From assembly GCF_014652835.1 (NCBI RefSeq), contig NZ_BMZO01000007.1, positions 1 to 64,000 of the forward strand: DNA of 64,000 bases, in the 5' to 3' direction. This DNA comes from Limoniibacter endophyticus. Lineage in GTDB: Bacteria > Pseudomonadota > Alphaproteobacteria > Rhizobiales > Rhizobiaceae. The notes under the pieces are model-generated. The model made no database searches and had not been told where the DNA came from. It saw nothing but the letters and a program-made list of their open reading frames with translations. Positions within the stretch are counted from its first letter, which is position 1. The number at the start of each line of letters is the position of its first letter. Shown piece by piece: positions 19,553 through 27,717 of the stretch. The position numbers and the translations under genes were made by a program.

Positions 19553-20568
19553 AAATCAAACTCGATCGCGTCGAAAAGACATTCGATACGTTTCGCGCCG
19601 TAAGAGGCGTTTCACTCAATATCGAAAGCGGCGAACTCGTCGCGTTGCTGGGCCCTTCCGGGTCCGGCAAGACGACAATACTGCGCATGATCGCCGGGCT
19701 GGAATATGCCGATGCCGGACATATTTATTTCGGAGAGCAAGACGCAACCGAAATTTCCGTTGCCAACCGCGGCGTTGGCTTCGTCTTCCAGCACTACGCA
19801 CTTTTTCCGCACATGACGGTGGCACAAAATATCGCCTTCGGCATGAAAGTCTCGAAGACCAGGCGCAGCAAGGACGAAATCAATCTTCGCGTCGCAGAAC
19901 TTCTCGACCTTATGCGTCTGAAGGGCCTCGGGGAACGCTTTCCCGCTCAGATCTCCGGCGGTCAACGTCAGCGTGTCGCCTTAGCGCGCGCTCTCGCCGT
20001 GGATCCAAAGGTTCTTCTCCTCGACGAGCCCTTCGGCGCACTCGACGCCAATGTCCGGCGTGAACTGCGTCGCTGGTTACGCGAGATTCATGACGAACTT
20101 GGCATTACGACGCTTTTCGTCACGCATGATCAGGAAGAAGCACTAGATCTGGCCGATCGCGTGGTCATTTTGAGAGAGGGCGAGATCGTGCAGCACGGCA
20201 GCCCCTATGAGATTTGCCGCCACCCGAATTCCGCCTTTGTGACGCGTTTCCTGGGCGACGCGAACCGTCTGGAGGTACGCGTTCACAATGGCGTCGCGCA
20301 TATTGCCGACCTGCGTATCGCAGCACCTGGTTGCATTGACGGCCCGGCCGAGCTTTATGCGCGTCCCGGTGATCTGGCGTGGGACGGAAAAGGCATTGCT
20401 GCAACCGTATCTCGCGTCATCGATCGCCCTGGTTCGCGACGCATCGTAGCCGATCTCGACACCGGCGAGACGGTTGAGCTCGATGTCCCCCCTGATGTTC
20501 CGGTCAATGCCAAGGATCGCGGTGCAATTGCCGTTACTCGCGCCAGCATATTTCCATTGGCAATGTGA
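19549..20568 (+). CDS. cysA: Sulfate/thiosulfate ABC transporter ATPase
   Basis: Cytoplasmic ATPase, 339 residues. Walker [11 protein letters not shown]-loop [14 protein letters not shown], signature [15 protein letters not shown], Walker [20 protein letters not shown], then [35 protein letters not shown] is characteristic of CysA. The C-terminal ~100 residues are a TOBE-like regulatory region. It completes the operon and energises sulfate import. Confidence 0.96.
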   Translation: MKIKLDRVEKTFDTFRAVRGVSLNIESGELVALLGPSGSGKTTILRMIAGLEYADAGHIYFGEQDATEISVANRGVGFVFQHYALFPHMTVAQNIAFGMKVSKTRRSKDEINLRVAELLDLMRLKGLGERFPAQISGGQRQRVALARALAVDPKVLLLDEPFGALDANVRRELRRWLREIHDELGITTLFVTHDQEEALDLADRVVILREGEIVQHGSPYEICRHPNSAFVTRFLGDANRLEVRVHNGVAHIADLRIAAPGCIDGPAELYARPGDLAWDGKGIAATVSRVIDRPGSRRIVADLDTGETVELDVPPDVPVNAKDRGAIAVTRASIFPLAM

Positions 20569-20678
20569 GATAACGGCATTCTGAGGAATTGCATCTTCCG
20601 TCGGGGAAAGAAGTGGAATAGGTAGAATAAAATCCAACGATGATTGCGTTCCTGGAACGCAGAGCGGGCAGTACGTGC

Positions 20679-22010
20679 ATGAGCGAGATCGAGACGACCA
20701 CTATCGCCATTGTCGGTGGCGGTGCGAGCGGCGTCATTCTCACCAATCACCTCCTGCAAAGCGACCGGGATGATTTGCGCATCGTCCTCATCGAGCAGAA
20801 CAACGAGGCCGGGTTAGGCCTCGCTTACGGAACCAATCAGCCAGAGCACATCCTGAATGTCCAGGCTGCCCGGATGAGCGCACTTGAAACTCGTCCTGAC
20901 GATTTCATCGATTGGCTACGTGATCACGGATATGATGACGTCGACCTTCCCACCCGCTACATGCCACGCATGCTCTACGGCAACTACCTTAAATCCATCA
21001 TCGAGCGGCACAAAGCTGATCCGCGATTTTGTATTTTCAAGGCGAAATGCGTCGCGATAAAGGAAAATGACACGCAGGCAGAATTAATTTTCGACGACGG
21101 CACCAAGATGGGCGCGACGTTCGTTGTACTTGCGACAGGCCATGACGAGACACCCTCGCCGGCTTTCAAACATTCGGTCAAATTGGGACGCGCCGGCGAC
21201 AACTCGAGGCCCTATGATGGCGATACGCTTATTGTCGGCACAGGCCTGAGCATGATCGACACCTGGCTGGAATTAGAGAGCCGTAGTCAGGCCGGCGTCA
21301 TTCGGGCCGTATCGCGTCGCGGCCTGACGCCGCTGTCGCACGGCCCGACAAAACCGACTCCTTTGGAGGACGACGAGATACCTTTTGGCGCACCGCTTTC
21401 CGCCATCATGCGATGGCTGCGGACAAAAGCGTCCCTGCACATGGAGAATGGCGGCAGCTGGCGTGACGTGGTTGATGGGCTTCGCCCCTTCACGCAACGC
21501 CTCTGGAAAAGCCTCTCGATCGCGGATCGCAATCGTTTTCTACGGCACGGAAAACCCTACTGGGATGCGCACCGACATCGCCTCGCTCCGCAGTTACGCG
21601 ACCGTCTGGATGCAGCGATCGCCAGCGGCCGCGTAGAACTCATTGCCGCTAAGCTCGGAGAAATTTCGCCAGGTGCGAATGGTTATGAGGTCGCTTTGCG
21701 CCGACGTGGTGCGACAAGAGCTGAAAAGATCGACGCCGGCCGCATCTATGATTGCAGCGGCATCATTCGCAATCTGGGGCAGAGCCCCAATCCCGTGATG
21801 CGTCATCTGATCGAAACCGGGATGGCCAAACCAGATGAGGTACCTATAGGTCTTGCGCTCAGCAAGGATGACAGCTTGCTCAACCACGGGAACACCTCGT
21901 CCAGGCGTCTGTTCGCGATAGGCCCGCTCGCCCGCGCTTCCTACTTCGAAATCGATTCCGTGCCAGACATCCGCCCTCAATGCGAGGCCCTGGCGAGACG
22001 CCTCCTATAG
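20679..22010 (+). CDS. FAD/NAD(P)-binding protein (COG4529-like)
   Basis: 443 residues from the ATG giving MSEIETTTIAIVGGGASG; a Met 13 codons earlier (20640) is also possible and neither has a strong ribosome binding site. The N-terminal Rossmann motif is VGGGASG. NEAGLGLAYGTNQPEHILNVQAARMSA and DRNRFLRHGKPYWDAHRHR (in part) are typical of the NAD_binding_9 flavoprotein family, whose reactions are poorly known. It follows cysA by 110 bp in the same direction, so a link with sulfur uptake or assimilation is possible but unproven. Confidence 0.8.
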   Translation: MSEIETTTIAIVGGGASGVILTNHLLQSDRDDLRIVLIEQNNEAGLGLAYGTNQPEHILNVQAARMSALETRPDDFIDWLRDHGYDDVDLPTRYMPRMLYGNYLKSIIERHKADPRFCIFKAKCVAIKENDTQAELIFDDGTKMGATFVVLATGHDETPSPAFKHSVKLGRAGDNSRPYDGDTLIVGTGLSMIDTWLELESRSQAGVIRAVSRRGLTPLSHGPTKPTPLEDDEIPFGAPLSAIMRWLRTKASLHMENGGSWRDVVDGLRPFTQRLWKSLSIADRNRFLRHGKPYWDAHRHRLAPQLRDRLDAAIASGRVELIAAKLGEISPGANGYEVALRRRGATRAEKIDAGRIYDCSGIIRNLGQSPNPVMRHLIETGMAKPDEVPIGLALSKDDSLLNHGNTSSRRLFAIGPLARASYFEIDSVPDIRPQCEALARRLL

Positions 22011-22017
22011 CCTCAGG

Positions 22018-22071
22018 CGCAATGCCACTTGTTCGCGGCATTGCGATTAGGCAAGGCGATCACTCGCCTTG
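22018..22071. terminator. Two hairpins between converging genes
   Basis: CGCAATGCC (22018-22026) pairs with GGCATTGCG (22037-22045), and CAAGGCGA (22052-22059) pairs with TCGCCTTG (22064-22071). They lie between the flavoprotein stop and the minus-strand gene ending at 22060. No T-run follows, so they may act as a bidirectional terminator or only stabilise the mRNA ends. Confidence 0.45.
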
Positions 22072-22245
22072 AGGCGTGAAGCTTGCCTGATGCACCGGCC
22101 CACCAGCAATGCTATGCCCTGAGGATGCAGGATCGGCTCCTGGCAGAAGTCCCGATACAAGAGCAACAGTGAAGCCGACGGCCATGATAAGCCCGGCGAT
22201 GGGCTTCAGGCGCCCCGGTCCAATGAGTTTTCGAACGGAAAACAT
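22060..22245 (-). CDS. Small hypothetical membrane or exported protein
   Basis: 61 residues. Residues ~15-35 (AGLIMAVGFTVALVSGLL) form one hydrophobic segment, preceded by basic residues MFSVRKLIGPGRLK, so it may be a single-pass membrane protein. GAGGAG precedes the ATG at good spacing. It lies 21 bp downstream of another small gene in the same direction. I do not recognise a family. Confidence 0.5.
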   Translation of the reverse strand: MFSVRKLIGPGRLKPIAGLIMAVGFTVALVSGLLPGADPASSGHSIAGGPVHQASFTPQGE

Positions 22246-22266
22246 GACGGCTCTCCTCGATCATAA

Positions 22267-22590
22267 TCAAGAGACATGCCGCAGACGTTCCACGCAACGC
22301 GTGCGCAAAACGGCGGCAAGCTGATCATAAGTGACGCCATAGGCGAGATCGTCGCCATGTTCTCCAAGAACATCCTTGGCTGGAGCGAAAACCGTCTCCG
22401 GCACGATATCAGTGCAGGTGCGCATACGTCCGAAGACCGAACTTACCGGCACGTTCTTCTGGTCGATCGGCACCGATGGCTCATCTTCGTAGATGTTCCA
22501 ATTCTCGAATGCCTCGACTGCGTTCTTGAATGCTTCCTGCAATGCGATGGGTGCATGACCTTCATGAAGTGGGGGCAGTACACGTTCCAT
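22267..22590 (-). CDS. Hypothetical protein
   Basis: 107 residues, no membrane segment or signal peptide. It is acidic in the middle (NWNIYEDEPSVPIDQ) and has a basic C-terminus (RTRCVERLRHVS). AAGGAG precedes the ATG at normal spacing, which supports real coding. Probably in one unit with the 61-residue gene that follows. No motif or family recognised. Confidence 0.55.
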   Translation of the reverse strand: MERVLPPLHEGHAPIALQEAFKNAVEAFENWNIYEDEPSVPIDQKNVPVSSVFGRMRTCTDIVPETVFAPAKDVLGEHGDDLAYGVTYDQLAAVLRTRCVERLRHVS

Positions 22591-23014
22591 GTCCGTCTCC
22601 TTTCAGGGTTGCAGTCATACGCAAAACTGTTTTGACAGCTGTGGTCGCTCTTCTCGCTTTCGTTCAATGGACGATGCGGTGACGTAATTTACGTTCTTCG
22701 AGTTCGAATGTTCCTCTGGATCATAAAGTCATCTGCATCGAGTGTGACACTCGAACCTGGAGATGAAAACCTGCCTAAGGTTGAATAGAGATTTCGAAAG
22801 GTTAATGATGGACGAACCGGAGCCACTTCGCAAACGTGCATTTTCCCCTATTACCGGGGCATTTTCGACAAGAGGATTTTTGACGAGCCCTCATTTCTGG
22901 AAACGCTTTTCCTAAATATGTCCAGACCGTCTACAACCTTGCGCCGAGCGTAGAGGAAAGTTGACAGCCAATGTCATAAAATCTATCCGTTCCCGTAAGT
23001 GATGGGGTTGTTCT
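22591..23014. other. Intergenic region with divergent promoters
   Basis: 424 bp between a minus-strand small gene and the plus-strand siderophore-interacting protein. It contains TTGACA at 22961-22966, which is part of the dyad TGACA-GCCAA-TGTCA (22962-22976), 40 bp ahead of the plus-strand gene. This could be a -35 box overlapped by an operator. I see no convincing Fur or Irr site and no small gene. Confidence 0.4.
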
Positions 23015-24073
23015 ATGCTTCAGGCTGCTAGTGAGATTTATCTCGATGATCCGGTTGGTATCGCTGAACGTCTTTGCCGCCATTATAACGAACATGGCAC
23101 GGCATCGATGGCTGGCACAAAAGGGCTGATCGAAACCATCTACGGTCGGGCGTTCCTGGTTGCCGATGATGGTCGTTTGTCTTTTCGGGTTGAGGCGGAT
23201 GACGACACATCGCTAATCTACATGAAAATGGGCATGATACATCATCTGCGGGAGTTCGCGGGTGATGACATGGCCACGCTGGCATGGACAGGCGACGGCC
23301 TGACGGGTGGTTACCCGCCCTTCTTCCGGGAAATGAAGGTCGTTGAAGCCTATGATATCACCCCGAAGATGCGACGGGTTGTGCTCAAGGGAGAAAATCT
23401 CGAGCGCTTCACACACAACGGCCTGCATATACGCCTGATCTTTCCGCCCGAAGGACGGAAGCCTGTCTGGCCGGTTCTCGGTACTGATGGTTGCCCGATC
23501 TGGCCGGAGGGCGAGGATGCACTGACGGCGCGCGTCTATACGATCCGTTCGCTCGATCTGGTCAAGAGCGAGATGGCGGTCGACATTCTGCGCCACGATG
23601 GTGACAGTACACCCGGCTCTGCCTTTGCGATCGGTGCTAAGCCCGGTGACGTCGTGGGCGTTACCGGGCCCGGTGGCGGCGGCATTCCGGATTCGGGGTC
23701 GCTCTTCCTGTTTGGAGATGAGACGGCCATTCCTGCCATAGCCCGCATTCTCGAAGATGCCGGCCATAATTCCAGCATCCGTGCCTACATAGAGGTGGCG
23801 GACGAATTTGAAGAACAATCACTTACCTGCAAGGGCCGGTGCGACATCGAATGGTTGTATCGCGCGCGGGGCGAACGACTTGTCGATGCCGCTACGGCAG
23901 TGACACTCGATCAAATCGGTGACGACACGTTCTTCTGGGCCGCTTGCGAGTTCTGTGATTTCAAGACGATCCGCAAGCACTGCCGCACAACGCTGAAATT
24001 GCCGCGCGAACGGCATCTGGTGGTTGCATACTGGCGCAAAGATTTGCCGGCGCGTCCCGCAAAAGCAGCCTGA
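23015..24073 (+). CDS. DUF2218 / siderophore-interacting FAD reductase fusion
   Basis: 352 residues in two parts. Residues ~1-90 resemble DUF2218 (GTASMAGTKGLIETIYGRAF, then a histidine/acid-rich end). From about 100 onward is a siderophore-interacting protein: VVEAYDITPKMRRVVLKGENL, the FAD-contact RVYTIRSLD, GPGGGGIPDSGSLFLFGDETAIPAIARIL, and the C-terminal FFWAACEFCDFKTIRKHCR with HLVVAYWRKD. Such enzymes reduce ferric siderophores in the cytoplasm using NAD(P)H to release iron. In many relatives the last region reads WVAGE; here it is WAACEFC with two cysteines. It is convergent with, and 7 bp from, the fhuB-like gene. Confidence 0.9.
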   Translation: MLQAASEIYLDDPVGIAERLCRHYNEHGTASMAGTKGLIETIYGRAFLVADDGRLSFRVEADDDTSLIYMKMGMIHHLREFAGDDMATLAWTGDGLTGGYPPFFREMKVVEAYDITPKMRRVVLKGENLERFTHNGLHIRLIFPPEGRKPVWPVLGTDGCPIWPEGEDALTARVYTIRSLDLVKSEMAVDILRHDGDSTPGSAFAIGAKPGDVVGVTGPGGGGIPDSGSLFLFGDETAIPAIARILEDAGHNSSIRAYIEVADEFEEQSLTCKGRCDIEWLYRARGERLVDAATAVTLDQIGDDTFFWAACEFCDFKTIRKHCRTTLKLPRERHLVVAYWRKDLPARPAKAA

Positions 24074-24080
24074 CGAGGGT

Positions 24081-26045
24081 CTATCGTGCTCGACGATTGA
24101 GTGCCCAGAGAAGATAAGGCGCCCCAATCAGCGATGTCATCAACCCCATCGGCAGCTGATAAGGAAAAGTCAGGTTGCGCGCCATCCAGTCTGAAAAGAT
24201 CATCAGCAGAGCGCCGGCCAGTATGCTGGCAACCAATTGTTGCGCCGGACGCACAAACCCGGCCAGCCGGGCCAGATGCGGCGCCATCAGCCCAACGAAG
24301 GACAGCGGTCCGACGAACAAAGTCGCAGCCGCCGTCATGCACGCAGCAAACGCAATGAGTACACCGGTTGCCAGACTATGCTTCAGCCCAATTGCCTTTG
24401 CTACCGGTGCGCCCAGTGGCAGGATAGCGAGCCAGCGCAGCAAAAAAAAGAGCGGCGTGATGAAGGTGGCAGCCAGCCCCGTTACCAGCACGGCCTCCCA
24501 CGGCGTAACGTTCTGCGTCGACCCGCTCAGCCAGGCAAGCAGGAGCATCGACTCCGGCCCGCCACGGGCGATCACGATGGTGATGATCGATCCGCACAGG
24601 GCACCGACCGCGATGCCTGATAGAAGCAGGCGTTCCGACCCAAAGCGATAGCGAGCCGAGAGGAAAAGCACAATCGCCATTGCCGCGAGCGCACCGACGA
24701 AAGCGCCGGAGAATTGTGCACTACGCCCAATGTCCTGAGAGAAAATCAGAAGGGTTGCAAGACCAACGCCGGCGCCGGAGGCAACGCCCAGAACTTCCGG
24801 GCTAGCCATCGCATTACCGGTGATGCGTTGCATGGAAAAGCCTGCTGCGGCCAGCATACCACCCGCAACCGCACCGGCTAGCACGCGCGGCCACCGCCAC
24901 TCGAAGAGAAGATCGAACATCTCGCCCTGAGCTATATGCCAGCCTGTGCCGCTACGCCCAATCAATATCGCAGCCACTGCAAACGTGATAATGGCCAGGG
25001 TCAAAGCAGCAATCATGCCTCGCGGGTGACCTGTCCGGCTTACGACGTTCAACTGCCCCGAAGGTTGCAGCTGCGTTTTTAGCCGCGGCAGGAGCCAAAG
25101 CAAGAACGGGCCGCCAAGAAGCGCAGTCGCAGCTCCCGTCGGCAAAAGCTGGGTGCCGCCAAAGGAAACGCTCTGCACGACCCCATCGGCCAGAAACAGG
25201 ATTGCCGCCGCAATCAGCGGCGAAATCACCAACACCTGTCGTAGAGTGCGTGCTCCAGCTAGCCGCGCCATATTGGGTGCTGCCAATCCGACGAAACCGA
25301 TCAGCCCGACCTCGGACGAAACGCTCGCAGCGAGAAACACCGCAACGCCCAGCGCACAGAAACGGGTCGCCGTAACGCCCAGACCAAGAGCCCGTGCATT
25401 GGCATCGTCCAGCGCCAGCAGAAGCAGAGGGCGATACAGCAATGCAACTGCTATCGCCGCTAACACGAGCCGAATTGCTAAATTGTTGGCCGGGGTCCAG
25501 CTCTGCTGCTCCATTGCGCCGCTGCCCCAAATGAACAGCGACATCATGTACTCGCCATTAGCAAGCACAATAGTGGAGCTGATTGAAGCGGCCACCAGCG
25601 AGATCAGCATGCCCGAAATCACTACGGTGACTGGATCGAGCGAACGTCGCCATGACAATGCGAGCACAAGCCCGAGGGCAATCGCTCCACCGGCGAAGGC
25701 GACCGGTTCGCGCGCATATTCCATCCATGTGGGCGCGTAAATTGTCGCTGCCGTCATTGCAAGTTGCGCACCAGAGGCAACGCCGACCGTCGAGGGATCC
25801 GCTATAGGATTACGCAACACGCGTTGCATCAGTGCGCTGGCCAAGCCCAATGCCGCCCCCGCAAGCAATGCAACCGCGCCACGCGGCAATGTGCTGTGGT
25901 AAAATACAATAAGACGCAGCAAATCGCCGTCGCCCGGCCAATCACGCCACAGAACATGGCCAAAGAATACAAGCGCTAAAGTTCCGACGCCAAAGAGAAT
26001 GAGCCGCACCGGATTCTCGCCCCCGGTTCTGATGTCCGCGCTCAT
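24081..26045 (-). CDS. fhuB: Ferric hydroxamate ABC transporter permease (fused FhuB)
   Basis: 654 residues, two FecCD-type permease halves in one chain (about 1-325 and 345-654), the arrangement of FhuB. Each half has ~10 membrane segments and a conserved block: GAALGLASALMQRVLRNPIA (first half) and GGMLAAAGFSMQRITGNAMA (second half), with ASPEVLGVASGAGVG. GLIGFVGLAAPNMARL and PLSFVGLMAPHLARLAG are the ATPase-contact loops. The start overlaps the binding-protein stop by 4 bp. It carries ferric hydroxamates across the inner membrane. Confidence 0.95.
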   Translation of the reverse strand: MSADIRTGGENPVRLILFGVGTLALVFFGHVLWRDWPGDGDLLRLIVFYHSTLPRGAVALLAGAALGLASALMQRVLRNPIADPSTVGVASGAQLAMTAATIYAPTWMEYAREPVAFAGGAIALGLVLALSWRRSLDPVTVVISGMLISLVAASISSTIVLANGEYMMSLFIWGSGAMEQQSWTPANNLAIRLVLAAIAVALLYRPLLLLALDDANARALGLGVTATRFCALGVAVFLAASVSSEVGLIGFVGLAAPNMARLAGARTLRQVLVISPLIAAAILFLADGVVQSVSFGGTQLLPTGAATALLGGPFLLWLLPRLKTQLQPSGQLNVVSRTGHPRGMIAALTLAIITFAVAAILIGRSGTGWHIAQGEMFDLLFEWRWPRVLAGAVAGGMLAAAGFSMQRITGNAMASPEVLGVASGAGVGLATLLIFSQDIGRSAQFSGAFVGALAAMAIVLFLSARYRFGSERLLLSGIAVGALCGSIITIVIARGGPESMLLLAWLSGSTQNVTPWEAVLVTGLAATFITPLFFLLRWLAILPLGAPVAKAIGLKHSLATGVLIAFAACMTAAATLFVGPLSFVGLMAPHLARLAGFVRPAQQLVASILAGALLMIFSDWMARNLTFPYQLPMGLMTSLIGAPYLLWALNRRAR

Positions 26046-26908
26046 GCCGCAGCCCTCAGTGCTTCCTCCAGAAGTCGCGCAAATCGGCGCGCTGCCGGAA
26101 GACCACCGAACGGATTGATCGGCTCCAGCACGAAAGATCGTCCTTCGCGCACCGCCGGCATTACTTGCCAGAGCGCACTTTGTGGCATCACACGCTTCGC
26201 GTCGGGCGGAATAGGCGAGATCATGATGACGATCGCCTCTGGATAATCCGCAAGCACCTCAAGTCCCACCGGTGCTGTCGCGCTATAGCTTGTCTTTATG
26301 CCCCAAGCATTCTCAAAGCCCATTTTCGTGGCAACATCCCCGAACATGGAATCGCCGCCGAATGCACGAAAATGACGCGGATCGCCAATATTGATAATGA
26401 GGAGCGGGCGGCTTCTATGCTGCGCCAGCCTTTCTCCGCGTTTCGCCAGCTCGGCATCGGTGGCACTAATATAATCTTCGGCTTCCCTTTCCAGAGCGAA
26501 ATCCGCCGCCATTTTGCGCATGGCAGCTTGCGCCTTGGCAAAAGGCTGTTCGCCGCTCACGTAGATCGGCAAGGATCTGACCGGTGCGATCCGCTCCATT
26601 TGCGGATGCGCCCAGGCGCTGTAATTGCTGCCATAGATCACATCGGGTGCGACGGCAGCGAGAAGCTCGAAGTTCACCGATCCGCGAAGCCCCAGATCCA
26701 GCACTTCGCCTGGCACGGCGGGCTCGATGACGACCTGGCGATAGAGCATTAGTTCGACCGCTGCCGCCGGGACGATGCCAAGCGCCAGTGCTGTTTCCAG
26801 CAAAGCCCAGTCCACAATGGCGATTTTCGGTGCAGCCATAGCGGCGTGCGGCGCAAGCGCCGCTGCGCAAGCAGCACCAGCCAGAAAACTGCGCCGTCCG
26901 AGCATCAT
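26042..26908 (-). CDS. fhuD: Iron-siderophore periplasmic binding protein (FhuD-like)
   Basis: 288 residues. The N-terminus LGRRSFLAGAACAAALA resembles a Tat signal (twin Arg, FLAG), cleaved near AMAA. The FhuD-like features are KIAIVDWALLETALALG, DLGLRGSVNFELLAAVAPDV, and the Trp-, Tyr-rich YGSNYSAW. The C-terminal PINPFGGLPAARRFARLLEEAL is also FhuD-typical. It binds the ferric siderophore in the periplasm and hands it to FhuB. Overlaps of 4 bp at both ends show a compact operon. The precise siderophore is not predictable. Confidence 0.9.
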   Translation of the reverse strand: MMLGRRSFLAGAACAAALAPHAAMAAPKIAIVDWALLETALALGIVPAAAVELMLYRQVVIEPAVPGEVLDLGLRGSVNFELLAAVAPDVIYGSNYSAWAHPQMERIAPVRSLPIYVSGEQPFAKAQAAMRKMAADFALEREAEDYISATDAELAKRGERLAQHRSRPLLIINIGDPRHFRAFGGDSMFGDVATKMGFENAWGIKTSYSATAPVGLEVLADYPEAIVIMISPIPPDAKRVMPQSALWQVMPAVREGRSFVLEPINPFGGLPAARRFARLLEEALRAAA

Positions 26909-27696
26909 AGAACGTAGCCCACCGGCGTACCGTTTGAGGGATTGGTGAAGATACCCATCGAGATGCCGTAGATGCGCTCAAGTACTTCGGTCTGCATAAT
27001 CTCGCTGGGTACACCGTCGGCCACCAACCTGCCATGCCCGAGCGCCACCAGTCGATCGCAAATTCGCGCCGCCATATTGATATCATGCAAAACGATGACA
27101 ACGCTCAAAGCTCGCTCATGCGCCAGCCGATGAACCAGTTCCAGCATCTCCGCCTGATGAGAAATATCGAGCGCCGAGGTCGGCTCGTCGAGCAAGAGAC
27201 ACTTTGTATCCTGCGCAAGCAGCATAGCGAGCCATACGCGCTGGCGCTCGCCCCCCGAAAGCGTATCGACAATGCGGTTGCGAAAGGCCTCGACGCCCGT
27301 TTGCGCCATTGCTTCCTCGACTTTGCGCGCGTCTGTTGCGGTGAAGCGTCCAAATGTTCCATGCCAGGGAAAACGTCCCAACGCGACGAATTCTTCCACC
27401 GTCATGCCATCAGTGGTCGGCATGAATTGCGGCATGTAGGCAAGTTTGCGGGCGAATGTGCGATCTGTATCGACCCCAATATCCTGTCCCAGGAAACGTA
27501 TGGTGCCACGATCCGCCGCCTGTTGACGAGCCAGCATCTTGATCAGCGTCGATTTACCCGAGCCATTCGGCCCGATCAGCCCCGTAACCTCGCCCTGTTC
27601 GATTGTCAGGTTCAGGTTCTCGATGATTGAACGTCCAGGCACACGGAAATGTGCAGCCTCCACTTCGAAAAGCGAAGGCCGCACATCTTTGCTCAT
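26905..27696 (-). CDS. fhuC: Ferric siderophore ABC transporter ATPase
   Basis: 263 residues. Walker A GPNGSGKST, Q-loop region YMPQFMPTTDGMTVEEFVALGRFPW, signature LSGGERQRVWLAMLLAQD, Walker B CLLLDEPTSALDISHQ, and VIVLHDINMAARICD. These place it in the FecE/FhuC branch. I prefer the ATG giving MSKDVRPSLF; an ATG 7 codons earlier, directly after the receptor stop, is equally possible. It powers FhuB. Confidence 0.95.
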   Translation of the reverse strand: MSKDVRPSLFEVEAAHFRVPGRSIIENLNLTIEQGEVTGLIGPNGSGKSTLIKMLARQQAADRGTIRFLGQDIGVDTDRTFARKLAYMPQFMPTTDGMTVEEFVALGRFPWHGTFGRFTATDARKVEEAMAQTGVEAFRNRIVDTLSGGERQRVWLAMLLAQDTKCLLLDEPTSALDISHQAEMLELVHRLAHERALSVVIVLHDINMAARICDRLVALGHGRLVADGVPSEIMQTEVLERIYGISMGIFTNPSNGTPVGYVL

Positions 27697-27717
27697 AGGA
27701 ACGCCCGACAAATCCAC

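Noticed and set aside
16841-20568. The cys-type transporter as the missing thiP/thiQ of thiB
   Set aside because: Its binding protein, permeases and ATPase all carry sulfate-transporter signatures, and it has its own binding protein.
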